This document shows positions 9,584 to 18,238 of a stretch of DNA of 64,000 nucleotides, piece after piece. The notes under the pieces were generated by a model that did no database searches, was not told where the DNA came from, and worked only from the letters and a program-made list of their open reading frames with translations. Position 1 is the stretch's first letter, and each line of letters starts with the position of its first letter. Source of the stretch: Bacteroidales bacterium. GTDB taxonomy: Bacteria; Bacteroidota; Bacteroidia; Bacteroidales; Rikenellaceae. The stretch spans positions 248,001-312,000 of the forward strand of contig CAJSYJ010000002.1 in NCBI GenBank assembly GCA_910574205.1, in the 5' to 3' direction. The position numbers and the translations under genes are program-made.

Positions 9584-10516
9584 TTAGTTTCTAGAAATAC
9601 GAACGTCGTCAATGCAGACATAAGCCGGCGTGTTCAACCCGTAGGCTCCTGAATCCGAACCCACGAAATCGAACTCGATACGATTTACGGCCTGTTTTTT
9701 GATGTTCGTCAGATCGAATAACGTCCACTCGGTAAGACAAACATTGCTTTCGTTCCGATAGTCCGCAAGATAGATTTCGTCCGTCGCCACAGGAGCCGTA
9801 GCTCCGGTCTTATAACCGCGAACCACCAGCTTGAACCAACCGTTCTTGCTCGGTAAGCTGCCCTGCGTGAAGCTGTTGCCATTGACGATTACGCCGTATG
9901 CGTAAGAAGAGTTGCAGACATACATTCGGTCGAACTTGCGTTCCGCATTGTTTGCCAGCGACATCTGCGCACAAGCGATGAATCCCGAGTAAGTGTCGGT
10001 ATATCCGTAAACCACGCCGAAGTTCGATCCGCTGTGTCCGGCATTTTCATTGGCATTATCTACGGACGCCGTATTGTAAACGCTGCATTGGTTTTGGTAG
10101 GAATACCACCAATCGCCCGAATGACCGTCGACGTTGGAGCGGATATTCCAGTTCGAAACGGCAATACCTCCGTTCCAATAATTATACGTGCCTCCGTAAC
10201 CGTCTTCATTCAATCCGTATACGATGTTGAAAAGCCGAGCTGCTCGGTCGGTGTAGGTGGTGAAACGGGTCGGATTCGATCCAGTGTAGCCATCGTATAG
10301 ATTGGCACCATAGGAAGTCGGACCGGCAAGCTGATTGGAGGATACATCATCGAAAGTCACTGTAACCCATTCACTTTCCACATTGGCTCGGGTGTCGGGA
10401 GCCGCTTCGTCATGCAGAGGTTCTGCGAAAAAATCGTCATCCGCATTGCAAGCGGAGAACGTCACGGCGGCCATTGCTGCAACGGCCATCGCCATCAATC
10501 TGAAATTCTTTTTCAT
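9584..10516 (-). CDS. DUF4465-type lipoprotein, first gene of B12 operon
   Basis: This is a 310-residue predicted lipoprotein (MKKNFRLMAMAVAAMAAVTFSACNADDD). The ATG at 10516 is used; the frame upstream to 10651 runs towards the riboswitch. Aspartate-rich residues follow the lipid cysteine, then a DUF4465-like beta-rich domain rich in Tyr, Trp and Asn (WNGGIAVSNWN, YSGFIACAQMS, ending VCIDDVRISRN). DUF4465 proteins recur in Bacteroidetes cobalamin loci and are presumed surface ligand binders. As the first gene behind the riboswitch, it is the most directly B12-repressed gene here. Its function is not established. Confidence 0.8.
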   Translation of the reverse strand: MKKNFRLMAMAVAAMAAVTFSACNADDDFFAEPLHDEAAPDTRANVESEWVTVTFDDVSSNQLAGPTSYGANLYDGYTGSNPTRFTTYTDRAARLFNIVYGLNEDGYGGTYNYWNGGIAVSNWNIRSNVDGHSGDWWYSYQNQCSVYNTASVDNANENAGHSGSNFGVVYGYTDTYSGFIACAQMSLANNAERKFDRMYVCNSSYAYGVIVNGNSFTQGSLPSKNGWFKLVVRGYKTGATAPVATDEIYLADYRNESNVCLTEWTLFDLTNIKKQAVNRIEFDFVGSDSGAYGLNTPAYVCIDDVRISRN

Positions 10517-10689
10517 AACCTTGTTTATTAAAAAGTTAAACAAAAGGTACGCACACGTCAAATCGTTCCTTGCGATGGATTCGCAACGAACGGGTGCGGA
10601 CAAGTTATCAAAAAGAAATGTGAGGTATCTGTATGATGAACCTTGTTTCATTTTGATCGAGCGCCAATTACCCGTGGTCGCTGAATCAC

Positions 10690-10865
10690 ATTGCTCATCA
10701 AGCAGGTCTTCTGACTCGTCCCATTTGTCGCGCCTTCCCAGTTTACACCAGTGGCAAAGAGTGCGACAAACATTTGCGGGGACTTACAGCTGCAGGTACA
10801 GCTCGGATTTTCACCGAATTCCCTTTTAATTCCATGCAGGCGGTACGCCTATGGAAACTTGACTG
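10690..10865 (-). ncRNA. Cobalamin (adenosylcobalamin-type) riboswitch
   Basis: Read on the minus strand, the leader contains the hallmark segments in order: a GGGAAUUCGGUGAAAAUCC stretch, CUGCAGCUGUAAGUCCC, the GCCACUGG...GGGAAGGC arm, and the B12 box AGTCAGAAGACCTGC (plus-strand positions 10702-10716). This is the classical B12 aptamer. It lies about 175 bp upstream of the DUF4465 gene and points into the uptake operon, so cobalamin is expected to switch the whole operon off. Boundaries are approximate. Confidence 0.95.
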
Positions 10866-10868
10866 GTA

Positions 10869-10876
10869 CAAAGGTA
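10869..10876 (-). promoter_or_regulatory. Bacteroidetes -7 box for the B12 operon
   Basis: TACCTTTG on the minus strand exactly matches the Bacteroidetes TAnnTTTG -7 element. It lies directly upstream of the riboswitch, so the transcript would begin at the aptamer's 5' edge. The sequence further upstream (10,880-10,960) is very AT-rich, as expected for a promoter. No clear -33 TTTG was seen. Confidence 0.6.
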
Positions 10877-11044
10877 GCATTTTTATTCTTTCGTTCTACT
10901 CTTTTTCTGATTTTTTGTTCAACTTTTTAATAGGTATAATCTATATTTATTTTGTAAGCACTTGTTTTTCATATGTGGAAACGCCGATATGGCTTGTAGT
11001 AGAGAATCGCGGCATCATCTAAAACAAACGGAGGTCGCCAGAAA

Positions 11045-11664
11045 GTGAATTGCGCAACGGCGCAGGGAATGTTCCGTATCATTCAGTCGATCCCGTCGCC
11101 GAAAGCGGAGCCATTCAAGCAGTGGATGGCTCAAGTCGCTGCCGACCGTCTCGACCAGATGCAGGACCCCGAATTGTCGATTCAGCAGGCGATGGCCGAT
11201 TATAAGCAATTGGGGTATTCGGACAACTGGATCAATCAGCGATTAAAAGCGATCGAGGTGCGCAAGGACTTGACCGACGCATGGAAAAAGCGCGGAGTGC
11301 AGGAGGGGCAGCAGTTCGCTACGCTGACCGACATAATTACCAATACGTGGTCGGGTTTTACCACACGCGAGTACAAGGCGTACAAGGGACTGCATAAAGA
11401 GAACTTGCGGACAACATGACCAACACCGAGCTGATTCTCAATATGCTCGCGGAGGCATCTACCAAAGACATAACCGAGGGAACCGAGCCCCGAACGCTGG
11501 CGGCACACAAAGCGGTCGCACGGCAAGGTGGCACGATCGCCCGCAATGCCCGATTGGAACTCGAAGCCCGAACAGGCAAAAAGGTGGTTTCGCGTCTCAA
11601 TGCCAAACAGGTCTTGGCTGCAAAGAACGCCGAACAAATCGAAATGTCAAAAGATGAAAAATAA
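11045..11664 (+). pseudogene. Degraded DinD/Bro-N-like gene (N-terminal truncation plus frameshift)
   Basis: Two adjacent plus-strand frames (11045-11419 and 11416-11664) together match the C-terminal two thirds of the Bro-N/DinD family as I recall it. The first carries FRIIQSIPSPKAEPFKQWMA, LSIQQAMADYKQLGYSDNWI and FATLTDIIT; the second continues with MTNTELILNMLAEASTKDI and LEARTGKKVVSRLNAKQ. The first frame ends AACTTGCGGACAACATGA where relatives encode LRDNMTN, which is explained by one lost G near 11410. The N-terminal Bro-N domain is absent and there is no proper start. The family is DNA-damage- or phage-antirepressor-related; this copy is probably dead. Confidence 0.82.
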
Positions 11665-11843
11665 ATCGTTATAGATATTGCGAATAACGCAAAAAGAATT
11701 ACTTTTGCAATAAGATTAACGAGTTGTTTGAAATCGTGAAAATGAAGTGATCTTACACACTTTACGATTTACTTATCCATTGCCTTTTTTCACGATGATT
11801 TTCTCATATCGCTTGCAGTCAAGCAATTATTTCCCACTGCATT

Positions 11844-12072
11844 AAAGATACGAATAAGCGAGGGCAATGCCAAATTTATTTGAGCATTGCCGAGCAGGAG
11901 TATCTTCGACGCAGTCAAAGTACGAATAAGCGAGGGCAAATGCAAACGTGTTTGCAATTTGCCGAACGAGAGGATCTTCGGCAAAGCCAAAGATACGAAT
12001 AAGCGAGGGCAAAAGCAAGATCGCTTGCATTTTGCCGAGCGAGAGTATCTTCGGCGCAGCCAAAGTACGAAA
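11844..12072 (+). repeat. Three tandem palindromic extragenic repeats of about 72 bp
   Basis: Three head-to-tail units share the flanks AAAG(A)TACGAATAAGCGAGG on the left and TTGCCGAGCGAGAGTATCTTC on the right, enclosing a hairpin. The stems differ but stay paired: GGCAATGC with GCATTGCC in unit 1, GGCAAAT-GCAAAC with GTTTGC-A-ATTTGCC in unit 2, and GGCAAAA-GCAAG with CTTGC-A-TTTTGCC in unit 3. A fourth AAAGTACGAA start follows at about 12,061. Related units occur near 53,728-53,875 on the other strand. The region has no gene. Confidence 0.85.
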
Positions 12073-12187
12073 GGTCGGGAGCACAAACAAGCGTCGGCTC
12101 GCTTTACACCGGTCGAGAAGGGTATCGTCGGCCGGGGCAGTGCTGCAAGAAAACGATTCGGATACGACGAATTTCAAACAATTTATG

Positions 12188-12195
12188 TATATTTG
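12188..12195 (+). promoter_or_regulatory. -7 box of glmS
   Basis: TATATTTG matches TAnnTTTG and lies 48 bp before the glmS ATG. No glmS ribozyme core is visible between this box and the start codon. Confidence 0.55.
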
Positions 12196-12242
12196 CGGAC
12201 TTTACATGACATACGCAGAAACTAACTAAAAAATATAGAAGC

Positions 12243-14087
12243 ATGTGTGGAATCGTCGGTTATATAGGTAAGAGCGAAGCATACCCGATATTGATTCAGG
12301 GACTTCACAGACTCGAATACCGTGGTTACGACAGCGCCGGAGTGGCACTTATAAACCACTCGGGGGAGTTGAAGGTATACAAGAGCAAGGGCAAGGTATC
12401 GGCGCTCGAACACTATGCCGAAGACAAGGACACCTGCGGCACCGTCGGCATAGCCCACACGCGCTGGGCTACGCACGGCGAGCCGAGCGACGTCAACGCC
12501 CATCCCCACTACTCGCAGTCGGACAACATAGCCATAGTCCACAACGGCACGATAGAGAATTATGCCGTAATAAAGCAGGCGCTTACGGGACACGGCTATA
12601 CGTTCCGCAGCGACACCGACACCGAAGTCATAGTGCAGCTCATAGAGTATATCATGGAGCAGAACGCATGCTCGCTCTACGAGGCTGTATTGCAGGCTAC
12701 GAAAGAGATAGTCGGCGCATATGCCATAGCCGTAATAGACAAGGACAACCCCGACCAGATCATAGCCGCACGCCGCAGCTCGCCGCTGGTAATAGGCATA
12801 GGCAACGACTTCTACTATCTGGCCTCCGACGCAACGCCGATAGTCGAATACACCAAAAAGGTGGTCTACCTCGAAGACGGCGAAATAGCGATCATCAACC
12901 GCGACCAGCCTCTGAGGATCATGACCGAGGAGAACGTCGAGTCGAAGATCAACATCTGCAAGTTGAAGATGAGCATCTCGGAGCTCGAAAAGGGCGGTTA
13001 TCCCCACTTCATGCTCAAAGAGATATTCGAACAGCCCAAGACGCTGCTCGACTGCCTGAGCGGACGCGTGAGTCTCGACGGCAAGCATGTAGCCATATCT
13101 GGCATCATCGACAACAAGGAGCGCTTCCTGCGCGCCGAACGCGTCATAATCGTGGCTTGCGGCACCTCGTGGCATGCCGGATTGATAGGCAAGCATCTCA
13201 TCGAGGACTTCTGCCGCATACCTGTGGTCGTCGAGTATGCCAGCGAATTTCGTTACAGCAACCCCGTGGTTACCGACCGCGACATCCTGATAGCCATATC
13301 GCAGTCGGGCGAGACGGCCGACACGCTGGCGGCGTTGGAGCTCGCCAAGTCGCACGGAGCGTTCGTATTCGGCATCTGCAACGTCATCGGCTCGTCCATT
13401 CCGCGCGCCACGCATTCGGGCTGTTACATACACGTAGGACCCGAGATCGGCGTAGCATCCACGAAGGCATTTACCGGCCAGGTTACCGTGCTGGCGATGA
13501 TAGCGCTCGTCGTGGGCAAGCTGCGCGGCACGATCGACGAAGACAAATACGAATTGGTCGCCGGCGACCTGCGTCGCGTGCCCTCGCTCATAAGCAAGGT
13601 GCTCGAACTCGACGGCCGCATACGCGACCTGTCGAAGATATTCACTTACGCACACAACTTCATCTACCTCGGACGCGGCTACAACTACCCCACCGCCATG
13701 GAGGGTGCTTTGAAGCTGAAAGAGATATCGTACATCCACGCCGAGGGTTATCCCGCAGCCGAGATGAAACACGGCCCCATTGCCCTGATCGACAACGAGA
13801 TGCCGACCGTCGTCATCGCCACGGCCGACAGCATATACGACAAGACGGTAAGCAACATACAGCAGATCAAGGCTCGCGGCGGCCGCGTAATGGCGATCGT
13901 CACGGAGGGCGATACGGTCGCATCGGCAATCGCCGACTACGTGATCGAGATACCAGAGATCACGGAGTGTCTGTCGCCGCTTCTGACGTCGGTGCCGTTG
14001 CAGCTGCTGGCATACTACATCGCAGTAAACAAGGGACGCGACGTCGACCAGCCGCGCAATCTGGCGAAGTCGGTAACGGTAGAATAA
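12243..14087 (+). CDS. glmS: Glutamine--fructose-6-phosphate aminotransferase (isomerizing)
   Basis: This enzyme makes glucosamine-6-phosphate from fructose-6-phosphate and glutamine, the first step to UDP-GlcNAc for peptidoglycan and LPS. The 614-residue length is normal. Cys2 of MCGIVGYIG is the glutaminase nucleophile, and HTRWATHGEPSDVNAHPH follows in that domain. Two SIS domains cover the C-terminal half (ACGTSWHAGLIGKHLIE, SQSGETADTLAALELAK, GRGYNYPTAMEGALKLKE), ending in the conserved KSVTVE. Isoleucine is mostly ATA here. It is followed after 13 bp by engB, probably on the same transcript. Confidence 0.98.
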   Translation: MCGIVGYIGKSEAYPILIQGLHRLEYRGYDSAGVALINHSGELKVYKSKGKVSALEHYAEDKDTCGTVGIAHTRWATHGEPSDVNAHPHYSQSDNIAIVHNGTIENYAVIKQALTGHGYTFRSDTDTEVIVQLIEYIMEQNACSLYEAVLQATKEIVGAYAIAVIDKDNPDQIIAARRSSPLVIGIGNDFYYLASDATPIVEYTKKVVYLEDGEIAIINRDQPLRIMTEENVESKINICKLKMSISELEKGGYPHFMLKEIFEQPKTLLDCLSGRVSLDGKHVAISGIIDNKERFLRAERVIIVACGTSWHAGLIGKHLIEDFCRIPVVVEYASEFRYSNPVVTDRDILIAISQSGETADTLAALELAKSHGAFVFGICNVIGSSIPRATHSGCYIHVGPEIGVASTKAFTGQVTVLAMIALVVGKLRGTIDEDKYELVAGDLRRVPSLISKVLELDGRIRDLSKIFTYAHNFIYLGRGYNYPTAMEGALKLKEISYIHAEGYPAAEMKHGPIALIDNEMPTVVIATADSIYDKTVSNIQQIKARGGRVMAIVTEGDTVASAIADYVIEIPEITECLSPLLTSVPLQLLAYYIAVNKGRDVDQPRNLAKSVTVE

Positions 14088-14100
14088 AATTCCGGACAGA

Positions 14101-14697
14101 ATGGGCATCAACAAAGCCGTATTCAAGTGCAGCTCGCAACGCATTTCGCAGGTCCCGAAGGACGATCTGCGCGACATAGCCTTTATCGGGCGCAGCAACG
14201 TCGGCAAGTCGTCGCTTATAAACATGCTGACGGGCAACCGCTCGCTGGCCAAGGTCTCGGGCACGCCCGGCAAGACGAAGCTGATAAACCACTTTCTGAT
14301 CGATGACAGCTGGTATCTGGTCGATCTGCCCGGTTACGGATATGCACGCGTGTCGAAGAGCGAGCGGGGCGAATTTTCGAAGCTGATAACAGACTACGTG
14401 CTGCGCTGCGAGAAGATGCACTATCTGTTCGTGCTGATCGACTCGCGGCTCGAACCGCAGCGCATAGACCTGCGCTTCATAGAGATGCTCGGACGCGAAG
14501 GCATCCCTTTCGGCATCATCTTCACAAAGGCCGACAAGCTGTCGGCGGCCAAGCGCAACCGCAACATAGCGCTGTTCCGCTCGACGCTTGCCGAGCAGTG
14601 GGAGGAGCTGCCGACGATGCTGCTCTCGTCGAGTGAAAAGGGCATCGGCCGCGACGAAATACTGGCACATATAGCACAATGTTTAGAAGAATGTTGA
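14101..14697 (+). CDS. engB: Ribosome biogenesis GTPase EngB/YsxC/YihA
   Basis: This is a small TrmE-Era-family GTPase needed for large-subunit ribosome assembly. The 198-residue protein shows all G motifs: GRSNVGKSSLI (P-loop), a switch I threonine in GTPGKTKLIN, DLPGYG (G3), TKADK (G4) and SSSEKG (G5). It lies 13 bp after glmS and is closed by a hairpin at 14704-14720. Confidence 0.96.
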   Translation: MGINKAVFKCSSQRISQVPKDDLRDIAFIGRSNVGKSSLINMLTGNRSLAKVSGTPGKTKLINHFLIDDSWYLVDLPGYGYARVSKSERGEFSKLITDYVLRCEKMHYLFVLIDSRLEPQRIDLRFIEMLGREGIPFGIIFTKADKLSAAKRNRNIALFRSTLAEQWEELPTMLLSSSEKGIGRDEILAHIAQCLEEC

Positions 14698-14702
14698 AAA
14701 AT

Positions 14703-14726
14703 CCGGCGCATTATGCGCCGATTTTC
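14703..14726 (+). terminator. Rho-independent-type terminator after engB
   Basis: CGGCGCATTATGCGCCG forms a tight stem followed by ATTTTCTT, directly after the engB stop and before the prs promoter box. Confidence 0.7.
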
Positions 14727-14739
14727 TTATACGGAATAT

Positions 14740-14747
14740 TATATTTG
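14740..14747 (+). promoter_or_regulatory. -7 box of prs
   Basis: TATATTTG (TAnnTTTG consensus) lies 24 bp before the prs ATG and after the engB terminator, so prs is a separate transcription unit. Confidence 0.6.
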
Positions 14748-14771
14748 CATTAACATATAACCTAACTCGAT

Positions 14772-15713
14772 ATGGCTATCCATAAAATCAAGTTTTTTGC
14801 AGGCAGGGGCTCTCGTTACCTTGCCGAGAAAATCGCTGCCGAATACGGTACAAAGCTCGGAGACTCGGATGTGGTGCAGTTCAGCGACGGCGAGTTCCAG
14901 CCCTGTTACAACGAATCGATCCGCGGATGCACCGTGTTCATCATCCAGTCGACATTTCCGCCCTCGGACAATCTGATGGAGCTTCTGATGATGGCCGACG
15001 CCGCACGCCGCGCCTCGGCTTACCACGTCATCGCCGTAATACCCTACTTCGGCTGGGCGCGTCAGGATCGCAAGGATCGCCCGAGAGTTCCGATCACGGC
15101 ACGTCTGGTAGCCAACATGCTCGTAGCCGCAGGCGTCGACCGCGTTATGACTATGGACCTGCATGCCGACCAGATACAGGGTTTCTTCGATCTGCCCGTC
15201 GACGCGCTCTATGCCAGCGGAATATTCATCCCCTACATGAAGGGTCTCAACATCGACGATCTTTCGATCGCAGCACCCGACATGGGCGGTGCGAAGCGCG
15301 CCAGCGCCTACGCCAAGCATCTCGGCACACCGATCATCATATCGCATAAGGAGCGCGCCAAGGCCAACGTCGTGGGCAGCATGACTGCCATAGGCGAAGT
15401 CGAGGGACGCAACGTCATCATCGTCGACGACATGATCGATACGGCAGGCACGATCTGCATGGCCGCCGACATGCTTATGGAGCGCGGCGCCAAGAGCGTG
15501 CGCGCGGCAATTACCCACCCCGTATTGTCGGGCAAGGCATACGACCGCATCAATGCCAGCGCTTTGGAGGAGGTCATAACGACCGATACCATTCCGCTCA
15601 AACAGACCGAGGATCTGCACAAATTTACCGTTCTGAGCGTCGCGCCCATATTCGCCGACGTCATCGAACGCGTACACAACTACAAGCCGATAAGCTCGAT
15701 ATTCTATAAATAA
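14772..15713 (+). CDS. prs: Ribose-phosphate pyrophosphokinase
   Basis: This enzyme makes PRPP from ribose-5-phosphate and ATP for nucleotide, His, Trp and NAD synthesis. The 313-residue length is standard. Seen motifs are FSDGEFQPCYNESIRG, GWARQDRKDRPR (ATP binding), DLHADQIQGFFD and the PRPP-binding loop VIIVDDMIDTAGT. Ile codons here are mostly ATC, as expected for a well-expressed gene, unlike the ATA-rich glmS. Confidence 0.98.
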   Translation: MAIHKIKFFAGRGSRYLAEKIAAEYGTKLGDSDVVQFSDGEFQPCYNESIRGCTVFIIQSTFPPSDNLMELLMMADAARRASAYHVIAVIPYFGWARQDRKDRPRVPITARLVANMLVAAGVDRVMTMDLHADQIQGFFDLPVDALYASGIFIPYMKGLNIDDLSIAAPDMGGAKRASAYAKHLGTPIIISHKERAKANVVGSMTAIGEVEGRNVIIVDDMIDTAGTICMAADMLMERGAKSVRAAITHPVLSGKAYDRINASALEEVITTDTIPLKQTEDLHKFTVLSVAPIFADVIERVHNYKPISSIFYK

Positions 15714-15765
15714 GAACCGCGCGACGGCCGCAACGAAAGTCGTTAGGCACCCGTCGCATCGATAG

Positions 15766-15799
15766 AACGGCCGCGAAGCCTTACCGGTTTCGCGGCCGT
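15766..15799. terminator. Hairpin downstream of prs
   Basis: ACGGCCGCGAA and TTTCGCGGCCGT form an 11-bp stem about 55 bp after the prs stop. There is no strong T-tract, but the position suits termination of prs. The rest of 15,714-16,037 shows no gene. Confidence 0.5.
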
Positions 15800-15967
15800 A
15801 TCGTATCACATCCCCGATACACATACTATGCTTCGCTGCGGCATAGAATGAATGCTTGCACCCGCTCCGAGTATAATCTCTCTACCCTATTCGACCGCAC
15901 AGGATCGATCCATGATACCCCATTGTGCATTTCGGGAATAATGCCGACAGCATCATATTATAAAGAA

Positions 15968-15995
15968 CGATACCCGCGCATCTGCGCGGGTATCG
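15968..15995. terminator. Hairpin between convergent prs and mmdB
   Basis: CGATACCCGCGCA and TGCGCGGGTATCG form a near-perfect stem 43 bp beyond the mmdB stop, suitable as a terminator for the decarboxylase operon on the minus strand. Confidence 0.6.
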
Positions 15996-16037
15996 ATTAT
16001 TGAGATAAAAGGATAAGCTCCTTTCTGGCCACGTATG

Positions 16038-17423
16038 TTATGCCACGGGGAAGAACGAGAGCAGAATACCGGCAGCAACGGCCGAACCGATCACGCCGGC
16101 CACGTTGGGGCCCATGGCGTGCATCAGCAGGAAGTTGCCGGGATTGTACTTCTGACCCACCGTCTGCGACACGCGTGCGGCCATAGGAACGGCCGAAACG
16201 CCAGCCGAGCCGATCAGCGGGTTGATCTTCTCCTTGCTGAACAGGTTTATGACCTTGGCAAGAATAACGCCCGAAGCCGAACCCAGCGAGAAGGCTATCA
16301 CACCCATGACCATGATCTTAATGGTCTGACCGCTGAGGAACGTTGCCGCCGTAGCCGTAGCTCCGACCGAGATACCGAGGAATATCGTAACGATATTCAT
16401 CAGCTCGTTCTGCACGGTCTTGCTCAGACGCTCCGTGACACCGCACTCCTTCAACAGGTTGCCCAACATAAGACAGCCGATCAGAGGAGCGGCCGAAGGC
16501 AGCAGCAGCGAAATGATGATCGTGATGATGATCGGGAAGAGGATCTTCTCGGTCTTCGACACGCTGCGCAGCTGCTTCATCTCGATCTTGCGCTCTTTCT
16601 CCGTGGTCAGAGCCTTCATGATAGGCGGCTGGATAACCGGCACCAAAGCCATATACGAGTAGGCCGCAACGGCGATCGGCGCAAGCAGCGACGGAGCGAG
16701 TTTAGATGTCAGATAGATCGACGTAGGACCGTCGGCACCGCCGATGATACCTATCGAACCGGCCTCCCAGTAGTTGAATCCGAGAGCCAGCGCTCCGAGG
16801 AACGTAGCGAAGATACCGAACTGAGCGGCAGCACCCAGCAGCAGGCTCTTCGGGTTGGCGATCAGAGGGCCGAAGTCGGTCATGGCGCCTACGCCCACGA
16901 AGATAAGACAGGGGTAGATACCGAGCTTGACGCCCAGATAGAGGTAGTCAATCAGACCGGCCGGGTTGTTAGGGTCGCCGAACAGCCCCCAGTGTACATG
17001 TCCTCCTGCAAAGAGGTGTTCATGAAACATGTTGGCACCGGGAAGGTTGGTAAGCAGCATACCGAAAGCTATGGGCAGCAGCAGCAGCGGCTCGAACTTC
17101 TTGACGATAGCCAGATAAAGCAGCACCAGCGAGATCAGAATCATGATGACGAATCCGTAATGCTGCACGAAGCCTTCGAAGCCCTCGGCATCGGCCTTGT
17201 CCTGCGGCACACGCGCATAGAAGCCCGTCTCGTCGACGAACTTCGACAGCGTGGAGCCTACATCGAAGATCTTGTCGAAATCCTCGTTGCTCTTCTGCGT
17301 ATCGGCGCCTGCAACGGCAGCCTCACCGTCAGCGGCGACGGCGGCCGAGGCCGAAGCGGGAGCGGCGAATGTAACCGCAACCAGAGCTACGAGTAACGAA
17401 AAGAATAGTTTAACGCTCTTCAT
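16038..17423 (-). CDS. mmdB: Na+-translocating methylmalonyl-CoA decarboxylase, beta subunit
   Basis: This is the membrane subunit of the biotin-dependent sodium-pumping decarboxylase (OadB/GcdB/MmdB family); it decarboxylates carboxybiotin and exports Na+. Of 461 residues, the first 25 form a signal-like segment and about the first 70 an extracytoplasmic extension. Then come 9-11 membrane segments with the family signatures [18 protein letters not shown] (Asp implicated in Na+ binding) and [15 protein letters not shown]. It is the last gene of mce-mmdA-mmdD-mmdC-mmdB. Methylmalonyl-CoA is the likely substrate because mce and mmdA are in the operon. Confidence 0.94.
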   Translation of the reverse strand: MKSVKLFFSLLVALVAVTFAAPASASAAVAADGEAAVAGADTQKSNEDFDKIFDVGSTLSKFVDETGFYARVPQDKADAEGFEGFVQHYGFVIMILISLVLLYLAIVKKFEPLLLLPIAFGMLLTNLPGANMFHEHLFAGGHVHWGLFGDPNNPAGLIDYLYLGVKLGIYPCLIFVGVGAMTDFGPLIANPKSLLLGAAAQFGIFATFLGALALGFNYWEAGSIGIIGGADGPTSIYLTSKLAPSLLAPIAVAAYSYMALVPVIQPPIMKALTTEKERKIEMKQLRSVSKTEKILFPIIITIIISLLLPSAAPLIGCLMLGNLLKECGVTERLSKTVQNELMNIVTIFLGISVGATATAATFLSGQTIKIMVMGVIAFSLGSASGVILAKVINLFSKEKINPLIGSAGVSAVPMAARVSQTVGQKYNPGNFLLMHAMGPNVAGVIGSAVAAGILLSFFPVA

Positions 17424-17445
17424 TGTTTCAAAAATTTACTGTTTT

Positions 17446-17877
17446 CTACTCCAAATCGACAAGCGCTTCACCCTGCTGTACGGCCTTGCCCTCCTGAACG
17501 TAAAGTTTCTTCACGGTACCGGCGGCGGGAGCGAGAATCTCATTCTCCATCTTCATAGCCTCCAAAACGATCAGGACATCGCCTGCGTTTACCTTGGCAC
17601 CCTCCTGTACCTTGACCTTGGCCACGTTGCCGGGCAGCGGAGCCTTGATCGATCCGGCATTGCCCATCTCGACCGTCGGCTCGACGAATGTCTCGGCTGC
17701 GGCCGACTTCTTGGAGCGTTTCGGCTTAGCGATCAAGGGCGATGCCACAGCCTCCTCCTTCTCCACTTCGACGATATACGCTTTGCCGTTGAGCTCGATC
17801 GAAGCCACGTTATGCTCCTTCTCCGATACGACGGCCTCATAGCTTTTTCCGTTTATCTTGAATTTAAGTTTCTGCAT
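17446..17877 (-). CDS. mmdC: Biotin carrier subunit of methylmalonyl-CoA decarboxylase
   Basis: This is a 143-residue biotinyl carrier. A flexible Lys/Ala linker (KPKRSKKSAAAE) precedes the biotinyl domain, with the biotin-attachment lysine in VLEAMKMENEI. It carries the carboxyl group from the MmdA carboxyltransferase to membrane subunit MmdB, and it lies between mmdD and mmdB as in other Bacteroidetes. Confidence 0.95.
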   Translation of the reverse strand: MQKLKFKINGKSYEAVVSEKEHNVASIELNGKAYIVEVEKEEAVASPLIAKPKRSKKSAAAETFVEPTVEMGNAGSIKAPLPGNVAKVKVQEGAKVNAGDVLIVLEAMKMENEILAPAAGTVKKLYVQEGKAVQQGEALVDLE

Positions 17878-17898
17878 AATAGAGTTTTTGTTTGCCTG

Positions 17899-18225
17899 TT
17901 ATTTAAGCTGTTTGGAGATCGCCTTGATCTGCCACGGCGTGTATTCGCTGTCATGACGGAACGTCAGCACGTCGCTCTCCTCGTCGTGGCGGTTATAAAA
18001 GAGGTGGAGCGCCATAGCTATGGCGGCCACCTCCTCGTCGGTAATGCCGTCGGCAGCGACCGCCGGCATCGCAATATCGCTTTGAGCCTGAGGCTTCTTC
18101 TCGTTGAATGCGATTCCGAAGATCTTGATGACGCCGATCAGAAGCACCAGCACCAGAAAGACCATCGAAAAACTTATCAGCGCGATCAAGCCTGCATTGA
18201 CCCAATTTACTGCCAATATCATCAT
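17899..18225 (-). CDS. mmdD: OadG/MmdD-type small membrane subunit
   Basis: This is a 108-residue protein with one N-terminal membrane helix (about residues 10-36) and a soluble tail ending FRHDSEYTPWQIKAISKQLK. It matches the OadG/MmdD family, which stabilises the decarboxylase complex. The position between the alpha and biotin-carrier genes supports the call, although this family is poorly conserved. Confidence 0.88.
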   Translation of the reverse strand: MMILAVNWVNAGLIALISFSMVFLVLVLLIGVIKIFGIAFNEKKPQAQSDIAMPAVAADGITDEEVAAIAMALHLFYNRHDEESDVLTFRHDSEYTPWQIKAISKQLK

Positions 18226-18238
18226 GTCTTACCCGTCT

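Noticed and set aside
12196-12242. glmS ribozyme upstream of glmS
   Set aside because: The leader after the -7 box is under 50 nt and lacks the ribozyme core.
12222-14273. 683-residue antisense frame over glmS and engB
   Set aside because: It is a mirror of two well-supported genes in GC-rich DNA, with low-complexity arginine- and tyrosine-rich composition and no domain.
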